From assembly GCA_020846575.1 (NCBI GenBank), contig JADLDQ010000059.1:1-16593 (forward strand): DNA of 16,593 bases, given 5' to 3'. The DNA is from Burkholderiales bacterium. GTDB taxonomy: Bacteria; Pseudomonadota; Gammaproteobacteria; Burkholderiales; SG8-39. A program made the position numbers and the translations under genes. Under the pieces are notes generated by a model. The model worked only from the letters and a program-made list of their open reading frames with translations, ran no database searches and was not told where the DNA came from. Shown one piece after another: positions 7,943 to 14,115 of this stretch (position 1 is its first letter; each line of letters starts with the position of its first letter).

Positions 7943-8003
7943 TGCGTTCTCCGTATCGTATCGGCTGTTCGGTCGGGCGCTGCGAGCTACCGGCTCGCCT
8001 GCC

Positions 8004-8012
8004 ATCGTATCA
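8004..8012 (-). promoter_or_regulatory. Extended -10 promoter of the thrS leader
   Basis: TGATACGAT on the minus strand gives TGn plus TACGAT (8009-8004), an extended -10 element that matches TATAAT at 4 of 6 positions. Transcription would start near 7997, about 55 nt before the leader peptide start and 190 nt before thrS. It lies 40 nt downstream of the M24-like stop codon. No -35 box is convincing. A second TACGAT at 7960-7955 is a weaker alternative because a transcript from it would barely include the leader Shine-Dalgarno. Confidence 0.5.
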
Positions 8013-8051
8013 GAATCCGCGGCCCTCGCCATTCGCGACCGCCTGCCCGGT

Positions 8052-9263
8052 TCAGACCACCTCGATGATCGCCTTGGGCGTCTTGTGGATGCACTCTCCG
8101 GGACCGTCGGGGCCGATGATGTAGTTGTCGGTGTTGGTCATGAACAGGCGCTCGGTCATCATTCCCGGGTGCACCACGATGTTCATGCCCTGGAGGACGG
8201 GCATCGGCTCGTCCTCGCGCACCAGCGGGCGTTCCACCATGTCGTAGCCCTGGCCGTGGCAGTACAGGCGCTTCTCCTCGGGCAGCCCGCGCGAGCGCAT
8301 GAAGGCATTGTGCGCGTCGATCAGGTCTTTGCAACGGGCGCCGGGCTTGAGCCGCGCGAGCGTGTTGCGCTGCGCTTCCAGTATCTGCGCGAGCGCGTCG
8401 GTCAGTTCCTGCGTGGCCTTGCCCAGCACGAAGGTGCGTGACAGCTCGGCGAACATGCCGCCGGGACCGTTGTTCTCCACCAGCAGCGTGAAGCTGTCGC
8501 CCTGCTGGATGGCGCGCCCCTGCTGCGCTCGCGGCCGGAACTGTGCAGGCATTCCCGGCGGGGCCGACGAGCACAGGAAGATGCCCTGCTCGCTGCCGTT
8601 CAGCTGCCCGACGTACTGCGCGAACGCCGCCACTTCGAAATCCTTCATGCCGGGGCGGATGTGCTCGCGCACCTTGCGCATCACCTCGTCCTGCATGGCC
8701 GCGGTGCGCCGGATCATCTCCAGCTCCTCCGGGCTCTTGACGCACTTGACGAGATCGACCAGGTTGCTCGCGTCCTCGAAACGCACACCCCGCGCCCGCT
8801 CCTGCACACCGCCCGCGATGCCGTGGTACATGCCGGCCGCGCACACCAGGCCGACCGACCTGAAGCCGGCCGCCGCGATCTCGCGCGCAAGCACTTCGGC
8901 GTCGTAGTGCCCGGTATACTGCACCGCCCCCGGGAAGCTCGGCGTGAACACCTTCTTGCCGATGCCGCGGCTGGCTGTCTCGCGGATGTCCGGCTTCGCC
9001 TCGCCGCCGAACGGACCCTGTTCGCACAGCGTCATCGGCCCCTCCGCGGGAAAGATCACCGAGCGGGGATAGCCGTTGTTCGCAGGCAGGCCGGTGAACC
9101 AGCGGATATTTCCGTTCATCCAGTCCTGGGCTCCCGAGACCAGCAGCGCCGCCAGCCCCGCCTCGCGCATCCCGGCGCGGATGGCCGACCAGCGGCGCTC
9201 GAGTTCGGCGCTGGATACCGGATTGCAGACGCGTTCTTGCGGTGCGCTCATCACTGCCGCCAT
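8052..9263 (-). CDS. M24/creatinase-fold protein lacking metal ligands
   Basis: A 403-residue protein with a creatinase-like N-terminal domain (about 15-165; QDWMNGNIRWFTGLP) and a C-terminal pita-bread domain (about 175-403; KSPEELEMIRRTAAMQDEVM). It looks like an Xaa-Pro aminopeptidase. However, the five expected metal ligands Asp, Asp, His, Glu, Glu align by eye with Glu263 (LLVENN), Glu273 (FAELSRTF), His336 (CHGQGYD), His365 (IVVHPG) and no acid near 376-380 (MTNTDN). This resembles metal-free members such as creatinase more than a peptidase, so the substrate is unknown. The ATG at 9263 has AGGGAG eight nt upstream; the frame is open further upstream but that part is low-complexity. No signal peptide or membrane segment is seen. 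It is cytoplasmic by inference. Confidence 0.85.
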   Translation of the reverse strand: MAAVMSAPQERVCNPVSSAELERRWSAIRAGMREAGLAALLVSGAQDWMNGNIRWFTGLPANNGYPRSVIFPAEGPMTLCEQGPFGGEAKPDIRETASRGIGKKVFTPSFPGAVQYTGHYDAEVLAREIAAAGFRSVGLVCAAGMYHGIAGGVQERARGVRFEDASNLVDLVKCVKSPEELEMIRRTAAMQDEVMRKVREHIRPGMKDFEVAAFAQYVGQLNGSEQGIFLCSSAPPGMPAQFRPRAQQGRAIQQGDSFTLLVENNGPGGMFAELSRTFVLGKATQELTDALAQILEAQRNTLARLKPGARCKDLIDAHNAFMRSRGLPEEKRLYCHGQGYDMVERPLVREDEPMPVLQGMNIVVHPGMMTERLFMTNTDNYIIGPDGPGECIHKTPKAIIEVV

Positions 9264-9423
9264 GGACTGGACTCCCTGGGAACTCACCCATCGAACCGCA
9301 ACGCCGGGCGCAGTATGCGGGGCGGCTTCGCCCCTCGGCGCTGCGGACGCCCGAGCGGGTCCGGGGGCGTAGGGCCACGGCGCGGAACGCCGGCCCACGG
9401 CGCGCAAGCGCCGTCCGTCCGCT
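9264..9423 (-). other. Spacer with GC-rich hairpins between tRNA-Val and the M24-like gene
   Basis: This 160-nt stretch holds two clear inverted repeats: 9397-9414 (ACGGCGC, TTGC loop, GCGCCGT) about 10 nt after the tRNA 3' end, and 9319-9334 (GGGGCG, AAGC loop, CGCCCC). A near-copy of the first unit (CCACGGCGCGGAACGCCGG, plus strand, about 9375-9393) lies beside it. None has a T run. I see no convincing promoter for the downstream gene, which may therefore be read from the tRNA promoter. Confidence 0.5.
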
Positions 9424-9500
9424 TGGTAGGCGCGAGTGGACTCGAACCACCGACCCCCACCATGTCCAGGTGGTGCTCTAACCAGCTGAGCTACGCGCCT
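9424..9500 (-). tRNA. tRNA-Val (anticodon GAC) with G at position 33
   Basis: A complete 77-nt cloverleaf. The acceptor stem pairs AGGCGCG with CGCGCCT, with discriminator A and encoded CCA (9426-9424). The D arm is GCTC/GAGC, the anticodon stem CCACC/GGTGG is perfect, and the T loop is TTCGAGT. The anticodon loop reads T-G-GAC-A-T (9468-9462), so position 33, normally the invariant U that makes the U-turn, is G (9467). Everything else matches the usual proteobacterial tRNA-Val(GAC). A one-base sequencing or assembly error would also explain it. Confidence 0.93.
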
Positions 9501-9512
9501 GGCGAGGGGCGG

Positions 9513-9518
9513 ATTCTA
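9513..9518 (-). promoter_or_regulatory. -10 element of the tRNA-Val promoter
   Basis: TAGAAT on the minus strand, followed by a GC-rich discriminator, 12 nt before the mature tRNA 5' end. A weak -35 candidate TTCGCC lies 17 nt upstream. The context TAGAATCCG is the same as before tRNA-Pro and hrcA. Confidence 0.55.
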
Positions 9519-9605
9519 CCCGAGTTCCACCGGACGGCGAAGGGCACCGCGCGGCGACCGCACGGGCTGCGTCGCGGCAGGCCGTTCGCCCCGTCGCGGC
9601 GCGGA

Positions 9606-9977
9606 TCACCAATCGCGCCAGCTGCGGGAGCGGGAATCGTATCCGTAGGAGCGCGTCTTGAATCCGACATTGGGGCAGCCGACGCGATACTCGCCATTGG
9701 TATGGACGTAGACATAACTCTCGCCGCCGGGGCAGCGAGGCAGCAGTGCGAGCTGCCTGGGAACCAGGCTCTCCAGCGTGTCGGGGAACCGGCCTGCGTC
9801 CTGCCGATAGTGGTAGAGCGCCTGCAGGAACTGGGTGCCGCGGGTTTCGACCAGCACCTTGTTCTTTTCCCCCTCGGCGTAGAAGTCGAGCGCCACGTAA
9901 CCCGCCGCGAGCAACACGACGGCTGCGATCAGGCCGGCTGTCGACCCGTTGCCCGCGAGACTTTCCAGCTGCACCAT
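9606..9977 (-). CDS. Small membrane-anchored protein with pseudopilin-like domain
   Basis: A 123-residue protein. A short polar N terminus is followed by one hydrophobic helix at about residues 14-31 (AGLIAAVVLLAAGYVALDFY). A linking helix with LQALYHYRQDAGRFPDTLES then resembles the Y-x-x-x-x-G-x-(Y/F)-P segment of type II pseudopilins such as GspG. Cys82 and Cys101 could form a disulfide in a periplasmic domain ending in a Tyr/Arg/Ser-rich tail. It lacks the prepilin peptidase site (G before FTLIE), so it is not a standard processed pilin. AGGGG lies 8 nt before the ATG. It stands alone between recN and tRNA-Val, with no secretion genes nearby. The function is unknown. Confidence 0.75.
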   Translation of the reverse strand: MVQLESLAGNGSTAGLIAAVVLLAAGYVALDFYAEGEKNKVLVETRGTQFLQALYHYRQDAGRFPDTLESLVPRQLALLPRCPGGESYVYVHTNGEYRVGCPNVGFKTRSYGYDSRSRSWRDW

Positions 9978-10012
9978 TGCGCGGTCCCCTTCATGCCCGT
10001 TGCATCGAAATC

Positions 10013-10021
10013 AATTTATCA
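10013..10021 (-). promoter_or_regulatory. Extended -10 promoter of the pseudopilin-like gene
   Basis: TGATAAATT on the minus strand gives TGn plus TAAATT, with the context TTCTGAT. The start would be near 10006, about 28 nt before the ATG, leaving a short leader containing the AAGGGG ribosome-binding site. The local AT-rich patch stands out from the GC-rich surroundings. Confidence 0.5.
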
Positions 10022-10068
10022 GAACCAGCCGCCACGCCGGCGTGCAATATCGCACCACACACGCGCGC

Positions 10069-10110
10069 GAGCGCGCTCTCCCGGCGCGCCGGCCGCGGGC
10101 GAGCGCGCTC
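10069..10110. repeat. Paired palindromes at the end of recN
   Basis: Two identical, self-palindromic 10-mers GAGCGCGCTC lie at 10069-10078 and 10101-10110, with another palindrome (CCGGCGCGCCGG) between them. They can form one long 10-bp stem or separate small hairpins. The right copy overlaps the recN stop codon. There is no T run, so this is not a standard intrinsic terminator; it may stabilise the mRNA end or cause a pause. Confidence 0.55.
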
Positions 10111-11809
10111 AACGTGACCGCAAGCCCGTCGAAGGGCGCGCGGCGGTACGGCCGTGCTCCGCGCGCAGGCGCAGCATCTCGGTCGCATGGCGGCGCGTCG
10201 TCTCGGTGATCTGGACGCCGCCCAGCATCCTGGCGATCTCTTCCACGCGCTCGGTGTCGCGCAGAACCTGCACCCGGCTCCCGCCGCCCGCGCGGGATAC
10301 CCGCCACTGGTTATCGGCTTGCGCTGCTACCTGTGCCAGGTGCGTCACGCACAGCACCTGACGGGCCGCGCCCAGTCCGTGCAGCCGGCGGCCGACGACT
10401 TCGGCGACGGCGCCGCCGATTCCTGCGTCGACTTCGTCGAAGACGAGTGTCGGCACGCGCGCGGCGCGTCCGGTCACGACCTGGATCGCCAGGCTCACGC
10501 GCGAGAGTTCGCCGCCGGAGGCAACGCGGGCAAGCGGCAGCGCCTGCGCGGCGGCGCTCGAGGCGAACAGGAACTCGACCCCTTCGTCACCATGCGGGCT
10601 GCCGCCGGGAGTCCCCGGCACGAGCGACACCTCCAGGCGCGCGCCTTTCAGAGCCAACTCGGCGAGCCCCGTGCTCGCCTCGCGCGAGAGCCGTGCCGCC
10701 GCCTTGCGCCGGCCCCTGGTGAGTTGTTGGGCGCACTCCCGGTAGCGGGCGAGCGCCTGCGCCTGCCTTTGCGCCAGCGCGCCCGGATCGCCGGCCTGCT
10801 CGAGTTCCTGCAGCCTCGCCCTGGAGCGTTCGAGAAGCTCGCCAAGCGCTTCGGGCTCCACCCGGAAACGCCGCGCCGCCGAATGCAGCGCCTCCATGCG
10901 CGCCTCCACGGCTGTGAGCCGCTGTGGATCGAGTTCCACGCCGTCCGCGTAACGGCGCAGCGCGCGCGCGGCCTCCTCCAGCTGCGCCTGACCGGATTCG
11001 AGCAGGGCTACCGGTTCCGACAGCCCCGCGTCGTACGGCGAGATGGAGCGCAGCCGGGACAGAGCCGTGGAAATTCCCGCCAGAGCCGCGCCCTCGTTCT
11101 CGGCCAGCGCCGCCAGCGCCGCGCCGGCACCTTCGCGCAGGGCGAGCGCGTTCGCGAGCCGCGAGTGCTCGGCCGCGACGCGATCCCATTCGCCCTGCGC
11201 GGGGGCGAGCCGGGTGAGTTCCGCGACCTGCTCGCAGACCTGCTCCTGCTCACGCATGCGGGCGCTCGAGTGCGCCTCGAACTGGGCCCGGTCACGTTCG
11301 ATCGACTGCCATTCGCGGTGGGCGCGAGCGCTCTGGAGCGCCACATCCGCGAGGCCCGCGTAGGCGTCCAACACCTCGCGCCGCGCATCGGGCCGCAGCA
11401 GCGACTGGTGCGCATGCTGCCCGTGGATGTCGACCAGCTGCTCGCCCGCCTGCCTGAGCTGGGCGAGCGTGACCGGATGGCCGTTCACGAACGCGCGCGT
11501 GCGCCCGCCGCGCTCGACGACGCGGCGCAGGAGCAGCCGCTCCGGGTCGCCCTCCAGCGCCTGTTCCTCCAGCCAGTGCTGCAGCTCGGGGTCGTCCTCG
11601 AGCGAGAACTCGGCGCCCACCTCGGCGCGCTCGGCCGTATCCCGCACCTGGAGCGTATCCGCTCTGCCGCCGAGCGCGAGCGCGAGCGCGTCCACGAGGA
11701 TGGATTTCCCCGCGCCGGTCTCCCCGGTCAGCGCCGTGAACCCCGGCAGGAACTCCAGATCCGCCGACTCGACGATCGCGAAGTCGCGTATGGACAGGTG
11801 CCTCAGCAT
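10109..11809 (-). CDS. recN: DNA repair protein RecN
   Basis: A 566-residue SMC-like ATPase that acts in recombinational repair of double-strand breaks (E. coli 553). The N-terminal ATPase half starts MLRHLSIRDFAIVESADLEF and has the Walker A motif GETGAGKS at 29-36. A long Arg/Ala/Glu-rich coiled-coil middle follows. The C-terminal half carries the ABC signature ASGGELSRVSLA at about 430, Walker B LVFDEVDAGIGG at about 455-466 and the switch histidine in VTHLAQVAAQAD. The start matches the family, although no Shine-Dalgarno is evident. It lies 123 nt after nadK, a common pairing in Betaproteobacteria. I saw no LexA box upstream. Confidence 0.97.
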   Translation of the reverse strand: MLRHLSIRDFAIVESADLEFLPGFTALTGETGAGKSILVDALALALGGRADTLQVRDTAERAEVGAEFSLEDDPELQHWLEEQALEGDPERLLLRRVVERGGRTRAFVNGHPVTLAQLRQAGEQLVDIHGQHAHQSLLRPDARREVLDAYAGLADVALQSARAHREWQSIERDRAQFEAHSSARMREQEQVCEQVAELTRLAPAQGEWDRVAAEHSRLANALALREGAGAALAALAENEGAALAGISTALSRLRSISPYDAGLSEPVALLESGQAQLEEAARALRRYADGVELDPQRLTAVEARMEALHSAARRFRVEPEALGELLERSRARLQELEQAGDPGALAQRQAQALARYRECAQQLTRGRRKAAARLSREASTGLAELALKGARLEVSLVPGTPGGSPHGDEGVEFLFASSAAAQALPLARVASGGELSRVSLAIQVVTGRAARVPTLVFDEVDAGIGGAVAEVVGRRLHGLGAARQVLCVTHLAQVAAQADNQWRVSRAGGGSRVQVLRDTERVEEIARMLGGVQITETTRRHATEMLRLRAEHGRTAARPSTGLRSR

Positions 11810-11932
11810 GGCGGCGCGCGCCGCGCAGGCCCCCGTGTCGCGGCGCTGTCCCGGCCAAGTGCCGTCACCGGGGCCCGCACCCCGCCGCGCGCCCGGGAAG
11901 CGGGTTTCGCCTGCGCCATAGCGGAACGTCCC

Positions 11933-12814
11933 TCAATGCATCTCGCTCCAGTGCAGCTTCTCGCGCAGCATCGCGAAGTAGCTGTAGCCGGGCGGATGCA
12001 CGAAGCGGATGGGATGCGGCGAGCGCCGCACCACCACGCGATCGTCCACGCGCAGTTCCCACTCGGGCTGGCCGTCGAAGCTGAGCACCGCGTCGCACGC
12101 GTTGCTGATCGAGATCTCGATCGCGCAGTCGTCGCTGACCGCGATCGGGCGGTTGGACAGCGTGTGCGGGCAGATCGGCACCAGCAGGAATCCCGGCACC
12201 GCCGGCTGCAGGATCGGCCCGTTGGAAGACAGTGCATAGGCGGTCGAGCCGGTGGGCGTGGCCACGATCAATCCGTCCGAGCGCAGGTCGTAGACGAACT
12301 CCCCGTCGATGCGCACCACGCATTCGATGAGGCGTCCGACCGAGCCCTTGTAGACGACCACGTCGTTCAGCGCCACCGCGCTGATGGCGCAATCGCCTGC
12401 GCGAAAGACCTGCGGGCCGAGCAGGGTGCGCGCCTCGATCGAGAAGCGCCCGTCGAGTATCTGCCCCATCTCCTCGAGCATGCGGCCGGCGGCGACGTCG
12501 GTCATGAAACCCAGCCGCCCCTGGTTCACGCCCACCACCGGAACCCCGAACGAGGCGAGGTTTCTCGCCGCGCTCAGCATGCTCCCGTCGCCTCCCAGCA
12601 CCACCGCCAGACGCGCCCGCGCGCCGATGCCGGCATAGTCGGCCACCGGGAACAGGTGCAGCCCGCTGGTCTGGGCGGTGCCTTTCTCCAGCATGACCTC
12701 GCAGCCGCGCGAGAGCAGGAACTCGCCCAGGGCGCGCAGCGCATCGGCGTTCTTCACACCGTCGTGGCGGCCGATCAGGGCGATGCTGGCGAAGGCGGGC
12801 GCGGGTTGGGACAT
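11933..12814 (-). CDS. nadK: NAD kinase
   Basis: A 293-residue enzyme that phosphorylates NAD+ with ATP to make NADP+ (E. coli 292). It has the N-terminal nucleotide-binding segment FASIALIGRHDG, the GGDGSML motif at 74-80 with the catalytic Asp75, VGVNQGRLGFM, the N150-D151 pair (LNDVVVYKG) and the conserved DGLIVATPTGSTAYALSSNGP at about 180-200. The ATG at 12814 aligns with family starts. The frame is open to 12952, but that extension is Gly/Ala/Pro/Arg-rich and would overlap the promoter. It is divergent from hrcA and is probably co-transcribed with recN, since I see no terminator in the 118-nt gap between nadK and recN. Confidence 0.97.
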   Translation of the reverse strand: MSQPAPAFASIALIGRHDGVKNADALRALGEFLLSRGCEVMLEKGTAQTSGLHLFPVADYAGIGARARLAVVLGGDGSMLSAARNLASFGVPVVGVNQGRLGFMTDVAAGRMLEEMGQILDGRFSIEARTLLGPQVFRAGDCAISAVALNDVVVYKGSVGRLIECVVRIDGEFVYDLRSDGLIVATPTGSTAYALSSNGPILQPAVPGFLLVPICPHTLSNRPIAVSDDCAIEISISNACDAVLSFDGQPEWELRVDDRVVVRRSPHPIRFVHPPGYSYFAMLREKLHWSEMH

Positions 12815-12950
12815 GGCAGTCCGGGTCGGGATCGTGAGACTGGACGGTCCGGGCAGGGGCGCCCCGGGACCGAGGGCACCGGCCCCCGCGGCGACGCGAC
12901 GCATCCGCAGCGCCCGAGCGCCGGACAAGGCGCGCACGGGCCACGAGGGC

Positions 12951-12959
12951 ATTTAATCA
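12951..12959 (-). promoter_or_regulatory. Extended -10 promoter of nadK
   Basis: TGATTAAAT on the minus strand, TGn plus TTAAAT (12956-12951), with the context GGATTCTGAT that is also seen before thrS. The start would be near 12944, giving a leader of about 130 nt before the nadK ATG. No strong -35 box is visible. Confidence 0.5.
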
Positions 12960-13056
12960 GAATCCGGATGCACTGCAAAGCGCGGGCGCGCCGGCAGGCG
13001 CAGCCGCGGCGCGACCCCGCACGCGCCGCGCACAGCGTTTCGGCGGGGCTTGCCTG

Positions 13057-13062
13057 TAGAAT
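13057..13062 (+). promoter_or_regulatory. -10 element of hrcA, possibly giving a leaderless mRNA
   Basis: TAGAAT (5 of 6 matches to TATAAT) with only six bases before the hrcA ATG, so the predicted start is at or next to the A of the start codon. There is no Shine-Dalgarno between them and no convincing -35 box. The same TAGAATCCG context precedes both tRNA genes. Confidence 0.45.
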
Positions 13063-13068
13063 CCGGTC

Positions 13069-14088
13069 ATGCTCGATCGTCGCGCGCAGATCCTCCTCAA
13101 GACGCTGGTGGAGCGCTACATCGCCGAAGGCGAGCCGCTCGGTTCGCGGGCGCTGTCACGCTACTCCGGGCTCGACCTTTCCGCGGCGACCATCCGCAAC
13201 GTGATGGCCGATCTCGAGGAGCTGGGTTTCATCGCGAGCCCCCACACCTCGGCGGGACGGGTGCCCACGCAGCGCGGCTACCGCTTCTTCGTCGATACCC
13301 TGGTGACCACCAAACCCCTGGAGCGCTCCGAGATCAACCAGCTGGAGGGCAGCTTCAGCGCGAGCCAGCCCGAGAAACTGCTCACCTCGGCCTCGCAGCT
13401 GCTCTCCGAGCTGACCCACTTCGCCGGCGTCGTCGCGACGCCGCGCCGGCGCCCGCCTGCGTTCCGGCACATCGAATTCCTTTCGCTCTCGGAGAAGCGG
13501 ATCCTGCTCATCATCGTCACGCCCGAAGGCGGCGTGCAGAACCGGATTCTGCTCACCGACAAGACCTACTCCGCCTCCGACCTCGCGATCGCCGCGAACT
13601 TCCTGAATCAGAACTACGCCGGCCTCGCTTTCGAGACCATCCGGCGGCGCATCCAGGACGAGCTGCGGCAGCTTCGCGCCGACATGATGCAGCTGATGAG
13701 CGCTGCGCTCGACGCGGGAGACCGGGCGCTCTCGGAATCGGGCGAGCCCTACGTCATCTCGGGGGAGCGCAATCTGCTCGACTCGGACGATCTCGCCTCC
13801 AACATGAACCGCCTGCGGGAGCTGTTCGAGCTGTTCGAGAAGAAGACGCTGCTCATGACCATCCTCGACTCCAGCATGCGCGCCCACGGGGTGCGGCTGT
13901 TCATCGGCGACGAGTCGGGAATCGCCACGCTCGACGAGTGCAGCGTGGTGACCGCTCCCTACGAAGTCAACGGGCAGGTGGTCGGCACCGTCGGCGTGAT
14001 CGGACCGACCCGCATGGCCTACGAGCGGGTGATTCCGATCGTCGACATCACCGCCAAGCTCCTGAGCAGTGCGCTGTCGCAGCAATGA
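13069..14088 (+). CDS. hrcA: Heat-inducible transcription repressor HrcA
   Basis: A 339-residue repressor of chaperone genes that binds the CIRCE operator and needs GroEL for activity. The N-terminal winged helix (about 1-75) reads MLDRRAQILLKTLVERYIAE, then SAATIRNVMADLEELGFI and HTSAGRVPTQRGYRFFVD, all family hallmarks. A GAF-like dimerisation domain and the C-terminal region follow (VVTAPYEVNGQVVGTVGVIGPTRMAYERVIPIV). The length is typical. No CIRCE sequence (TTAGCACTC and its inverse) is visible in this window, so its target, probably groESL, lies elsewhere. hemH starts 27 nt downstream. Confidence 0.98.
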   Translation: MLDRRAQILLKTLVERYIAEGEPLGSRALSRYSGLDLSAATIRNVMADLEELGFIASPHTSAGRVPTQRGYRFFVDTLVTTKPLERSEINQLEGSFSASQPEKLLTSASQLLSELTHFAGVVATPRRRPPAFRHIEFLSLSEKRILLIIVTPEGGVQNRILLTDKTYSASDLAIAANFLNQNYAGLAFETIRRRIQDELRQLRADMMQLMSAALDAGDRALSESGEPYVISGERNLLDSDDLASNMNRLRELFELFEKKTLLMTILDSSMRAHGVRLFIGDESGIATLDECSVVTAPYEVNGQVVGTVGVIGPTRMAYERVIPIVDITAKLLSSALSQQ

Positions 14089-14115
14089 CGGGCGCCTGGC
14101 GCGCCGGCCGCTTTG

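Noticed and set aside
9264..9407. An N-terminal extension of the M24-like protein
   Set aside because: It is Arg/Ala/Pro-rich with no family match. The ATG at 9263 has a good ribosome-binding site.
12815..12952. An N-terminal extension of nadK
   Set aside because: The added residues are low-complexity and the upstream start overlaps the -10 element. The ATG at 12814 matches family length.
12815..13068. CIRCE operator before hrcA
   Set aside because: No TTAGCACTC or its inverse partner is present in this divergent region. Apart from two -10 elements I see nothing else clear in it.
10154..13204. A plus-strand open frame of 1016 codons across recN and nadK
   Set aside because: It runs antisense through two well-supported genes and their gap. 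Long antisense frames are expected at this GC content.
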